Origin: Patescibacteria group bacterium
Lineage (GTDB): Bacteria > Patescibacteriota > Minisyncoccia > Phycocordibacterales > Phycocordibacteraceae
Assembly (NCBI GenBank): GCA_030837225.1
Contig: JAUPKX010000015.1
Location: 1 to 55,858 of the forward strand
Direction of reading: 5' to 3'
DNA length: 55,858 nt
Below the pieces are notes generated by a model. The model was not told the DNA's origin and ran no database searches. It was given only the letters and a program-made list of their open reading frames with translations. Below are positions 23,072 to 29,991 of this stretch, in pieces. The position numbers and the translations under genes were made by a program. Within the stretch, counting starts at the first letter, position 1, and every line of letters begins with the position of its first letter.

Positions 23072-23108
23072 ACATAAAGGGACCCAATAACATTGGGTCC
23101 CTTTATGT
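23072..23108. terminator. Long perfect hairpin between converging genes
   Basis: A perfect 17-bp stem (ACATAAAGGGACCCAAT and its complement) with a 3-base loop. It lacks a long T run but lies between a plus and a minus gene; its 3' arm overlaps the last codons of the nuclease gene. Confidence 0.7.
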
Positions 23109-23909
23109 GCTTGTGGGAAAGTTACACGGACTATTCTTAAACTCCCATTCTGGAATTTTGCTAGCGTATTGTTTCTCTAGTTCGAGATATTCTTTCTTTA
23201 GAATTACTTTCAGTGTGTGGTGCGGAAAATGCTTTCTGAATTTCTCATCGCGAAGGCGGGAGTATTCGCTCCAGAAATTTTTAACCTCTATGTATAGATT
23301 GTCCGCAGGGAGATAGAAATCTGGTGTGTATGTCTGGTTCCCAATATCAAATGTTTCTGGCTCATACAACCAAACCTTTCCTTGGAGGGTGTACAGGCGA
23401 GCAACATTAGCTTCCCATCTGCTATGAAAACTAAGCATTGGATCTACATCAAGGCGGACTCCTGACTTTCCTCTGGATGCCTTCGCCGATGTTGGTTGGC
23501 TTCCATTGAACTGTATCGAACAAAGTACGGTGCAGAATTTTCTCTTCTTATATCTTTCTGCATAGAATTCTTTCCTGCAGTTGGGGTTGCAGCATACGAA
23601 TATCGTGCGAGGAACGAGAACGCTTCCCTTGAGCGGACTCTTTCTCCCTTTATTAGCTTGAGATATCTTCTGTTTGACCTCGTTAGACCAACGTCGCTTC
23701 GAGTTATTAACCGTTGCCGCACACCGATTCCCACAGTACCGCTTTGGACTTGTGGGTTGTGTTACAAACGATTTGTCGCACCCCTCACGAACACATACTC
23801 GAGCATCTTCTTTCTTTAGGTGTTCATATACTCTATTCTTCTGATTCCGAGACGTTATCTCGCTCTGCTTCGTTCGATACTCTTCTGAGTCGTAGAACGC
23901 ATGTCTCAT
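23103..23909 (-). CDS. Zinc-finger, NUMOD3-type, PD-(D/E)XK putative homing endonuclease
   Basis: A 268-residue basic protein. Two treble-clef-like zinc motifs are visible (VCVREGCDKSF...RYCGNRCAA and CCNPNCRKEF...KFCTVLCS). Between them lies a NUMOD3-like DNA-binding stretch (SNEVKQKISQANKGRKSPLKG). The C-terminal nuclease core has YTPDFYLPADNLYIEVKNFWS, where the Asp and the E-x-K form the PD-(D/E)XK centre. This mix is typical of free-standing homing endonucleases. The host intron or intein is not visible: the nearest gene upstream is an intact, intronless tRNA-Thr 84 bases away. TACTAT lies exactly six bases before ATG. Its composition is more A+T-rich than its neighbours, fitting a mobile origin. 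Confidence 0.8.
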   Translation of the reverse strand: MRHAFYDSEEYRTKQSEITSRNQKNRVYEHLKKEDARVCVREGCDKSFVTQPTSPKRYCGNRCAATVNNSKRRWSNEVKQKISQANKGRKSPLKGSVLVPRTIFVCCNPNCRKEFYAERYKKRKFCTVLCSIQFNGSQPTSAKASRGKSGVRLDVDPMLSFHSRWEANVARLYTLQGKVWLYEPETFDIGNQTYTPDFYLPADNLYIEVKNFWSEYSRLRDEKFRKHFPHHTLKVILKKEYLELEKQYASKIPEWEFKNSPCNFPTST

Positions 23910-23915
23910 CTATCT

Positions 23916-23921
23916 ATAGTA
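23916..23921 (-). promoter_or_regulatory. -10 box of the nuclease gene, leaderless type
   Basis: TACTAT on the minus strand, then six bases (AGATAG) and the ATG at 23909. Confidence 0.45.
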
Positions 23922-23992
23922 TGGGACTAACTAGACCATAAAAGATGTGTATGTGCATAGAGTTACTCATACCCTACTAGTTGAAAAACAGG

Positions 23993-24067
23993 AGCCGGGG
24001 GCGAGGATCGAACTCGCGAAACCTCTCGATTACAAGTCGAGCGCTCTACCAACTGAGCTACCCCGGC
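23993..24067 (-). tRNA. tRNA-Thr, anticodon TGT
   Basis: A complete cloverleaf on the minus strand. The acceptor stem is GCCGGGG/CCCCGGC, the D arm GCTC/GAGC, the anticodon arm CTCGA-CTTGTAA-TCGAG with anticodon TGT (reads ACA), the variable loop seven bases, and the T arm GCGAG-TTCGATC-CTCGC. The discriminator base is T. CCA is not encoded (the genome continues CCT), so a CCA-adding enzyme is needed. There is no intron. Confidence 0.97.
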
Positions 24068-24108
24068 GAATATTCTGAGTATACGGGCTAACGGGAAGCG
24101 AGCAAGTT

Positions 24109-24552
24109 CTACTCTCCTTCTGGCAGCTTGCGACGCGAGGGCTTGCGTGCGGCCGTCCTCGCGCTCTTAAGGGCAAGCCGTATGCGATGTGCGCTCTCCT
24201 GAAGAATCCCCGGCTTCTCGTTCCCTTCACTCTCAAGCGGCACGGTTATGCCGCGGCGCTCCCGCAAGGCCTTCACGGTACGCGTAAGGAGACGCTCAGT
24301 TGTGCGTACAATGCGCAGCACGAAGTGTGCCACGTCGTGCAATGCGCGCTCGAGTACGGTCCCGAGGAGGTGCCTGGTAAATGCTCCCCAATCTACGTGT
24401 GTGGCTATGAACGCAACGCGTGCTACTTTCGCATCGAGCTTGTTGCGGTACTCACCCGCGATACGAAGTCCTCTTCGGTGTTCAAACGCGGTAAGCGCTA
24501 TGAATCCGCCAAAGAGGATGAGGGAGAGGCCAATGAGGATGAGATACAACAT
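24109..24552 (-). CDS. Hypothetical membrane-anchored basic protein
   Basis: A 147-residue protein with one N-terminal TM helix (MLYLILIGLSLILFGGFIAL) and an arginine- and histidine-rich remainder that looks helical (LERALHDVAHFVLRIVRTTE, RLALKSARTAARKPSRRKLP). The long cationic domain is predicted cytoplasmic by the positive-inside rule. No family is recognised. It lies between tsf and tRNA-Thr in the same direction, 36 bases after the tsf stop, with a hairpin (24563-24584) in the gap. A possible role at the membrane near nucleic acid or ribosomes is speculation. Confidence 0.7.
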   Translation of the reverse strand: MLYLILIGLSLILFGGFIALTAFEHRRGLRIAGEYRNKLDAKVARVAFIATHVDWGAFTRHLLGTVLERALHDVAHFVLRIVRTTERLLTRTVKALRERRGITVPLESEGNEKPGILQESAHRIRLALKSARTAARKPSRRKLPEGE

Positions 24553-24562
24553 AGATACTGGA

Positions 24563-24584
24563 GAAGGCCGGATACCCGGCCTTC
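24563..24584 (-). terminator. Hairpin after tsf
   Basis: A perfect 9-bp stem (GAAGGCCGG/CCGGCCTTC) with a 4-base loop lies between tsf and the next gene. There is no T run, so it may be an attenuator or processing site, not a strong terminator. Confidence 0.5.
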
Positions 24585-24588
24585 AGGA

Positions 24589-25170
24589 CTAACGAGCTGA
24601 AAAGCGCGCGAACTTCGAGATCTCGACGCGCTCGCCAAACTTCTGCGCTGCCTCGTTCAAGAGGTCGCGGATAGTCTTTGATTCGTCACGAATATAAGAC
24701 TGCTCGAGAAGCACCTGGTCCTTGAAGTACGAGGCCATCTTGCCCTCGAGGATCTTCTCCTGCATTTCAGCCGGCTTGTCCTTAACTTCTTCCTTAAAGA
24801 TAGACATTGCTGCGTTCTTTGCGTTCTCAGAGATCTCCTCGCTTGTAAGTACGGAAGGATTTGATGCGGCGACGTGCATCGCGATTGCGCGAGCAAGGTC
24901 TGCGAACTCTGCGTTCTTTGCAACGAAGTCAGTCTCTGAGGAGAGGAGGACCATAGCGCCAACAACACCGTCATGAACGTATGAACCGATGGCACCGGCT
25001 CCAAGCTCGCGATCTGACTTCTTGTCAGCAGCAGCACCTGAGCGCTTTTTGAGAATAACCTCTGCCTTATCCATATCTCCCTCTGCCTCTTCAAGGGCCT
25101 TGCGGCACTGCATGATAGAGACGCCAGTCTTGTCGCGAAGTATCTTGACGGTGTCGAGAGAGATTTCCAT
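24589..25170 (-). CDS. tsf: Elongation factor Ts
   Basis: A 193-residue nucleotide-exchange factor for EF-Tu. The UBA-like N terminus reads DTVKILRDKTGVSIMQCRKALEEAEGDMDKAEVILKK. The core signature SSETDFVAKNAEF, which contacts EF-Tu, is present. It is shorter than E. coli EF-Ts (283) and near the short forms of other bacteria and mitochondria; one core subdomain is probably reduced. The ATG at 25170 fits the family; an ORF start at 25227 would overlap the end of rpsB. There is no ribosome site before it. It follows rpsB by 57 bases, the usual rpsB-tsf pair. Confidence 0.96.
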   Translation of the reverse strand: MEISLDTVKILRDKTGVSIMQCRKALEEAEGDMDKAEVILKKRSGAAADKKSDRELGAGAIGSYVHDGVVGAMVLLSSETDFVAKNAEFADLARAIAMHVAASNPSVLTSEEISENAKNAAMSIFKEEVKDKPAEMQEKILEGKMASYFKDQVLLEQSYIRDESKTIRDLLNEAAQKFGERVEISKFARFSAR

Positions 25171-25227
25171 GGGTGTTATGAAGTTACTACGGTAAGTATG
25201 AGAAGGGCGAGCAGCCCTTAGAAACAA

Positions 25228-25938
25228 TTAGCCCTTCAAACCAGCCTCGTAGGCGGTAGCGAGCTCACCAAGCACGAGTGTGATGACATCACGTGATGCG
25301 TCGTTCACCACAATCGGGTATGCCGCGTCCTTGAGATCGCAGTCCGAACTCATGATGCCGATAACCGGAATACCGAGTGCGCGAGCCTCGCGAGAAGCAT
25401 GTGCCTCGTGACGAGTGTCCACGATAACCATGACGTCAGGACGGCGAGTAAGTCCGGTTGCACCCGAAAGACGAAGCGTAAGCTTATCGATCTCGCGATC
25501 AATCTTTACGCGCTCAAGCTTGGTGTAGAGCTTCGCGAGCTCCCCACTCTCACGCTTTGCGGAGAGGTCAGCGAGACGGTCGATACGCTTCTTGATCTCC
25601 GTGAAGTTTGTGAGCGTACCGCCGAGCCAGCGACCAGCGACAAACGGGACACCGAGGCGCTTTCCAACAGCCTTAACCGAGTCCTGTGCCTCACGCTTGC
25701 CTCCAACGAATAGAACAACCTTGCCATCACGTGCGAGGGCTGCCATGACAGCCTTTGCCTTTGCGAGCTGCTCATCAGTCTTCTTAAGATCAAAGATCTC
25801 AAGGTTTGATTTAGCGCCGAGCACGAATGGGCGCATGGTTGGGTGACGGCGGCTCTTTACCTGTGCGAAATGAGCGCCAGCGCCAAAAAGACGCTCGACG
25901 CCGGGGCCGCTCTCGCGGTTCTCTGTTGCTTCAGTCAT
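25228..25938 (-). CDS. rpsB: Small ribosomal subunit protein uS2
   Basis: A 236-residue uS2. Family blocks are GAGAHFAQVKSRRHPTMRPF (compare G.HFGH...WNPKM), KTDEQLAKAKAVM, VLFVGGKREAQDSV, FVAGRWLGGTLTNF, RRPDVMVIVDTRHEAHASRE and the end NDASRDVITLVLGELATAY. uS2 is needed for 30S assembly and uS1 docking. The gene is in the usual order before tsf and follows prfA. A TATCCT hexamer nine bases before ATG suggests a very short leader of its own. Confidence 0.97.
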   Translation of the reverse strand: MTEATENRESGPGVERLFGAGAHFAQVKSRRHPTMRPFVLGAKSNLEIFDLKKTDEQLAKAKAVMAALARDGKVVLFVGGKREAQDSVKAVGKRLGVPFVAGRWLGGTLTNFTEIKKRIDRLADLSAKRESGELAKLYTKLERVKIDREIDKLTLRLSGATGLTRRPDVMVIVDTRHEAHASREARALGIPVIGIMSSDCDLKDAAYPIVVNDASRDVITLVLGELATAYEAGLKG

Positions 25939-25972
25939 GATTGGCCTAGGATAACACAGTCTATTCTAGGCA

Positions 25973-26926
25973 TCAATCGTCACCCTCAGCCGGCCCTACC
26001 CCACCCGCTTCAGCCGCTAGCTGGAGAGCCTCAACAAGCGGGTCGATCCCGCCCAGCATTATCTTAGGCAGATTGTGCCAGCTCTCCTTTAGACGATGGT
26101 CCGTAACCCTATCCTGAAGGAAATTGTAGGTCCTAATCTTCTCCGAGCGGTCTCCCGTGCCAATCTGGCCCGAGCGCATATCTGCATGCTTCTTGGCTTC
26201 CTCCTCGTCATGAAGCGCTTCAAGCTTTGCTGAGAGGATCTCCAGCGCCTTGATGCGGTTATTCAGCTGCGAGCGCTCGCTCGTCGAGCGGACGTCGATT
26301 CCGGTCGGTCTATGAATGAGACGTACCGCGCTCTCCACTTTGTTCACGTTCTGGCCGCCAGCACCCCCCGAACGGGAGAACTCCATATCAATATCTGCCA
26401 TATCAACCTCGAACTTAGGCTTCGCGCGAATCGGCAGTGCCGCTACGGACGCGGTTGAGGTGTGTATGCGTCCTGACTTCTCGGTTATAGGAACACGCTG
26501 TACACGATGTACGCCCGTCTCGTAGCGAAGTGCGTCATATGCAGCTACGCCGTCAATCTCAAGCGTAAGCTCGTCTATAACGCGCAACCTCCAGTGCTTC
26601 CCCTCAGCATACTTCTGGTACATCTCCTTCAGTTCCTGGGCGAACAAAGTGGCTTCGTCCCCGCCGGCGCCGGCCCTAAACTCAAGCACGATAGCCTTTG
26701 GGCGTACTGCCTCCTCCCTATCCTTGTCGAGGATACGCTCAATCTCTTCGAGAATCTCCTTCTGTCTACTATCGATACGCTCCAAGTCCTCAGCGAGCAT
26801 TTCAAGAAGCACGGCATCGTCTCCGGCAGCTTCTGTTGAGTCCACGCGTTCCCGTTCGAGACGCTCAAACTCCTCCGCAAGGTATGCAGTCTGATGGTTT
26901 GTTTTGAATTCTGAGGAGTACTCCAT
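25973..26926 (-). CDS. prfA: Peptide chain release factor 1
   Basis: A 317-residue class I release factor. The stop-codon-reading PxT motif is P146-I-T148 in [20 protein letters not shown], which assigns RF1 (UAA/UAG). The peptidyl hydrolysis motif GGQ is at 190-192 in [14 protein letters not shown]. Compared with E. coli RF1 (360) it is shorter mainly in the N-terminal domain. UGA is used as a stop in this window, so an RF2 gene should exist elsewhere. It lies between rpmE and rpsB on the same strand, with a hairpin at 26947-26975 upstream. Confidence 0.96.
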   Translation of the reverse strand: MEYSSEFKTNHQTAYLAEEFERLERERVDSTEAAGDDAVLLEMLAEDLERIDSRQKEILEEIERILDKDREEAVRPKAIVLEFRAGAGGDEATLFAQELKEMYQKYAEGKHWRLRVIDELTLEIDGVAAYDALRYETGVHRVQRVPITEKSGRIHTSTASVAALPIRAKPKFEVDMADIDMEFSRSGGAGGQNVNKVESAVRLIHRPTGIDVRSTSERSQLNNRIKALEILSAKLEALHDEEEAKKHADMRSGQIGTGDRSEKIRTYNFLQDRVTDHRLKESWHNLPKIMLGGIDPLVEALQLAAEAGGVGPAEGDD

Positions 26927-26946
26927 GGATGTATATGATAACGCAC

Positions 26947-26975
26947 GAGCGCCCCGCCAGACTGGCGGGGCGCTC
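26947..26975 (-). terminator. Hairpin between rpmE and prfA
   Basis: A perfect 13-bp GC-rich stem (GAGCGCCCCGCCA and its complement) with a 3-base loop. No T run follows on the minus strand, so read-through into prfA is likely. Confidence 0.55.
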
Positions 26976-26986
26976 GTTACAAATCG

Positions 26987-27244
26987 TTACTTGCCTGCTT
27001 TCGCGGACGCTGCGCGCTGCTTGAAGCGCTCGACGCGGCCGGTCTTGTCGAGGGAACGATCCTCACCAGTGTAGAACGGGTGAGACTTCGAGGAGATCTC
27101 GATGACGTACTTCGGGTATTCCTTTCCCTCAAAAGTACCAGTCTCCGTGGTACGGATGGTTGATCCAACGAGGAACTGGGCACCGGACGACATATCCTCA
27201 AAGAGGACCTGGCGGTAATCGGCGGGGTGGATGTCTTTCTTCAT
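26987..27244 (-). CDS. rpmE2: Large ribosomal subunit protein bL31, type B
   Basis: An 85-residue zinc-free bL31. It begins MKKDIHPADYRQVLFEDMSS and contains FLVGSTIRT, KYVIEISSKSHPFYTGED and VERFKQR. Type A cysteines are absent. Together with zinc-free bL32 at 2442-2807 this suggests ribosomes with little zinc demand. A TATAGT box is nine bases upstream of ATG. It heads the rpmE-prfA-rpsB-tsf row; rpmE-prfA adjacency is common in bacteria. Confidence 0.95.
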   Translation of the reverse strand: MKKDIHPADYRQVLFEDMSSGAQFLVGSTIRTTETGTFEGKEYPKYVIEISSKSHPFYTGEDRSLDKTGRVERFKQRAASAKAGK

Positions 27245-27272
27245 AGCTTCGAAACTATACCAGAGCCTACCA

Positions 27273-27309
27273 AAGCGAGCAACCGCCCCTTTTAAGAGAC
27301 TGCTCGCTT
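27273..27309. terminator. Hairpin between the WxxxxGWxSF-repeat protein and rpmE2
   Basis: A perfect 9-bp stem (AAGCGAGCA/TGCTCGCTT) with a 19-base loop. The plus strand continues CCTTCTTTT; on the minus strand an internal TTTTAA is in the loop. It may end the 27317-28990 transcript. Confidence 0.5.
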
Positions 27310-27316
27310 CCTTCTT

Positions 27317-28990
27317 TTAGAACTCTATGAAATTCGGGATAACATTCACTGTTATCGTATCGAGTACCGGTCCGCCATCGCAGGATATTGAGTAGGTGCT
27401 CTGTGTATTAATTGATCGGGTCACGTTTGTGATCGGGACGTTGCAGGCCGTAGCGCTCGTTGTCTGCGTAAAGCCATCTGTGCCTGTTACAGTGCACGAC
27501 GTGTTCACTCCGCTCGCGGTCCAGGTAAGTGTGGTCGAAGTACCGGATCTCACACGACTTGGGGTCGCGGTCAGAGTTGCAGTAAGCGAACTGGTGCATG
27601 CCGCTGGTGATGTCACCCTAACGTACGGACAGGTTGCTGACGCACTCGATGGAGTTGCTTCTACCGTCATGCCATACATACCCGTACTAGAGAATGTTCG
27701 TGATGCGGTGCTTCCAGAACCAAATCCTCCAGCACCATCGGGAGAGACCCACCGATACGGGGAGCTCGCAGTGCCGCTTGGCGAGGCAGTATATGTCACG
27801 GTGCTTCCGACAATAACGCTGGTGCTGCTCACGTTGCAGGACACGCCTGCACCGACAGAAGATACGGTAACGGCAGTCCAAGGGCCGCAGTTATCGATCT
27901 CGCTGGATTCCGTAATGAGACCGGCGTCACTACTCGATGCCTTGTCTGCGCATGTTCGGAGATACCAGGTGCCAGCAGAGAGCGTTGCGTTCAAAGATGC
28001 CGGGACAGTGCCGCCAGGCGTCAACGTACCGAGTGATACTGTACCGAGATCAACCGCATTCGAGCCAGCGGCGTCCGTAGCACGCTGGAAGAGCGCCGAG
28101 AAAGATCCACCCGTCGCAGCGGGTCCGCTGTTTGCAATAGTACTCGTGAACGCCCGTGCAACGCCGGGTGTCGCGGTCGTAGGGGTAATACCGCTCGCAG
28201 TCAAGTTCAATGTACCGCCTGCGCATGCCACACCGCTTCCCGTCACACCGTACCCGCTTCCGCGGAATGAAAGCCACCCTATGACACCATTCTGTAGGCT
28301 TGGTCCTCCACCCCAGGCGTTCCCTTGCCATTCGCACCCATTGGCAGTCACGGCGTACGCTGCCGCAGGACCTGTGGTTACAACAGACTCGTAATCTTCA
28401 ACTATTCCGTACACACTTCCCTGTCCAACGCACGCGTTGCCTGGGTAGGCATGTACTTTGCAGCGATATCCATTTGCATACCCATCGCTTGATGAACCAT
28501 CCACTATACCCTGCGGGCAGAGTGGCTTTTGAAGTAGTGTGTCATCACTACATATCTTTGTATTAACGGAAGTAAGGAGCTTCCAGCGAGCCGTATCAAC
28601 CGTACCCCCACCTCCGGAAAGCTGTATCCAGCCTCCCCAGCCTCCGGTCTGGATGGAAGAACCAGAACCCGCGAGCGCGCGAGCCCACCCGGTTACCGCA
28701 CCTGTCTGCTTATCGAAGCGCGCCTGGCACGTGCCTGAAGGACAGCCGCCAAGCTGGCTGCTGTTGAAGGATATCCACCCGACGTTCGGGGACCATGCAT
28801 ACCCGCCCATGAGACCGTTCGCGGCCACGTTCACCCCATGATTCACGCCACCACCCGTCGTGCTGTTGAAGCTCACCCAGCCGATCGTTGAAGACCATGC
28901 CCATCCGGACAGGTTATCGGAGGAGCCAGCATTCGTTACCTGTGGGACGACGAGGAATGCCAGGAGCCACAGGATGAAGAGGGGGCGCAT
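27317..28990 (-). CDS. Secreted surface protein with GWxSF repeats, CARDB and Ig/PKD-like domains
   Basis: A 557-residue protein with a signal peptide (FILWLLAFLVVPQVTNAGSS). Repeats around the motif W-S-x-x-x-G-W-x-S-F follow: GWAWSSTIGWVSFN, GYAWSPNVGWISFN, GWGGWIQL and GVIGWLSFRG. A CARDB-like domain (about 255-375, with ESSEIDNCGPWTAVTV near its end) and a PKD-like stretch (YRWVSPDGAGGFGSG, RTFSSTGMYGMTVEA) come next. The final Ig-like domain contains TPSRVRSGTSTTLTWTASGV and ends TITVNVIPNFIEF. The C-terminal third has the same order of domains, and the same last residues, as the 29992-31998 protein. Ligand unknown; probably cell-surface or secreted. Confidence 0.85.
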   Translation of the reverse strand: MRPLFILWLLAFLVVPQVTNAGSSDNLSGWAWSSTIGWVSFNSTTGGGVNHGVNVAANGLMGGYAWSPNVGWISFNSSQLGGCPSGTCQARFDKQTGAVTGWARALAGSGSSIQTGGWGGWIQLSGGGGTVDTARWKLLTSVNTKICSDDTLLQKPLCPQGIVDGSSSDGYANGYRCKVHAYPGNACVGQGSVYGIVEDYESVVTTGPAAAYAVTANGCEWQGNAWGGGPSLQNGVIGWLSFRGSGYGVTGSGVACAGGTLNLTASGITPTTATPGVARAFTSTIANSGPAATGGSFSALFQRATDAAGSNAVDLGTVSLGTLTPGGTVPASLNATLSAGTWYLRTCADKASSSDAGLITESSEIDNCGPWTAVTVSSVGAGVSCNVSSTSVIVGSTVTYTASPSGTASSPYRWVSPDGAGGFGSGSTASRTFSSTGMYGMTVEATPSSASATCPYVRVTSPAACTSSLTATLTATPSRVRSGTSTTLTWTASGVNTSCTVTGTDGFTQTTSATACNVPITNVTRSINTQSTYSISCDGGPVLDTITVNVIPNFIEF

Positions 28991-29013
28991 GATTTCGCGA
29001 GGATTACTATTTC

Positions 29014-29607
29014 TTAGTAGGTCTGAACATCTCTTGGATCATCGTATCGTGGGGCTGTCCCACCACCGCCAGAAGTCACTTCGTCATTCCCGTCGCCTGT
29101 ATAGGTTGGTGGTGGTGGTGCTGGTGTATCGCCGTATGGAGCCGTACAGTCGAGCTTCCACTGCATCTGACAACCACCCTTACGGTCATCGGTATCATCG
29201 CGATACGGAGCAGTCCACTGGTCTACTGGCACGCAAGAAACTTGAGACGCTGCTCCGGTACCGCACTGGCGCGCCTTGCTGTTATCACTTCCTACGTCCG
29301 GCACGACCGATACACACATCCGGCAGGCAGCGAGCGCATCACCCGCTGTTGGCCATTCGGTGATACAGCTGTCTCCGATGCAGTAGCCGTCGTCCGTACC
29401 CATGGACTTGGCCCAGAACTGCCCGAGCTTCTGTTGGAATGTCGTACCGACATTCACGGGAGCGGAAACATTTCCGCCAGGAGGCGCTGACGCCGGCTGC
29501 GTAAAGGTTGACTGTGCAAGCGCGACGCCGCTTACGGCGAACACTGCGATAAACACCGTAAGTAAAGGCTTCTGTACGGTACCTAATAATTTCCTAATAG
29601 TACGCAT
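29014..29607 (-). CDS. Secreted protein with APPGGNVSAPVN-type motif
   Basis: A 197-residue protein with a signal peptide (PLLTVFIAVFAVSGVALAQS). The mature part starts with TFTQPASAPPGGNVSAPVNV, a motif I associate with many secreted CPR proteins. Eight or more cysteines follow, mainly in pairs (YCIGDSC, AACRMC, QCGTG...VSC, GGCQMQW...DCTAP). The C terminus is a Pro/Gly-rich tail (TPAPPPPTYTGDGND, SGGGGTAP). No enzyme motif is seen. It lies between two large secreted proteins on the same strand, 23 bases upstream of the 28990 start, so they are probably made together. Confidence 0.78.
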   Translation of the reverse strand: MRTIRKLLGTVQKPLLTVFIAVFAVSGVALAQSTFTQPASAPPGGNVSAPVNVGTTFQQKLGQFWAKSMGTDDGYCIGDSCITEWPTAGDALAACRMCVSVVPDVGSDNSKARQCGTGAASQVSCVPVDQWTAPYRDDTDDRKGGCQMQWKLDCTAPYGDTPAPPPPTYTGDGNDEVTSGGGGTAPRYDDPRDVQTY

Positions 29608-29693
29608 GCGGGAATGGTTCGAGGAGTAATGCGTTCAGTATAACCTCAAAGACCCTCCGTCCTGAGACGAAAGGTCTATAGAGGGGAAAACCG

Positions 29694-29951
29694 CTAATTT
29701 GCCTCAAGACCAGAAAGGAGCGATTGGCGCTCTTCGAACGTAAGATCTTTTGCTCTGGGATTCTCAGGGAGTGTGTTGAGGATGGCCCGCCTCTCTTCCC
29801 CTTCTTGCACCATGCGCTGTGTCTTGAAGTAGGGGTGGTAGAACCAAATTGCAACAGCGGCGGCAATCGCAACAAGTATAGCGATTGCGAGGATCACGAG
29901 AATGAGCTTTCTTTTTGGCTGCGGGATTGGCTGCGTACTGAGTTCATCCAT
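29694..29951 (-). CDS. Small single-TM protein
   Basis: An 85-residue protein: a short cytoplasmic start (MDELSTQPIPQPKRK), one TM helix (LILVILAIAILVAIAAAVAI) and a charged helical tail (FKTQRMVQEGEERRAILNTL, TFEERQSLLSGLEAN). It resembles the pilin-partner proteins in size and topology but lacks their RWGFAKDEK signature. No pilin lies next to it; it sits 40 bases after the 29992-31998 surface-protein gene on the same strand. Function unknown. Confidence 0.7.
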   Translation of the reverse strand: MDELSTQPIPQPKRKLILVILAIAILVAIAAAVAIWFYHPYFKTQRMVQEGEERRAILNTLPENPRAKDLTFEERQSLLSGLEAN

Positions 29952-29991
29952 ACGAGTCTGTACTATCTATTAGTCCGTTAAGCGTATCATG

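Noticed and set aside
27396-28394. A 332-codon plus-strand ORF opposite the GWxSF-repeat protein
   Set aside because: It is low-complexity in Val/Ala/Pro, mirrors the Ser/Thr/Gly-rich minus-strand protein and has no start signals.
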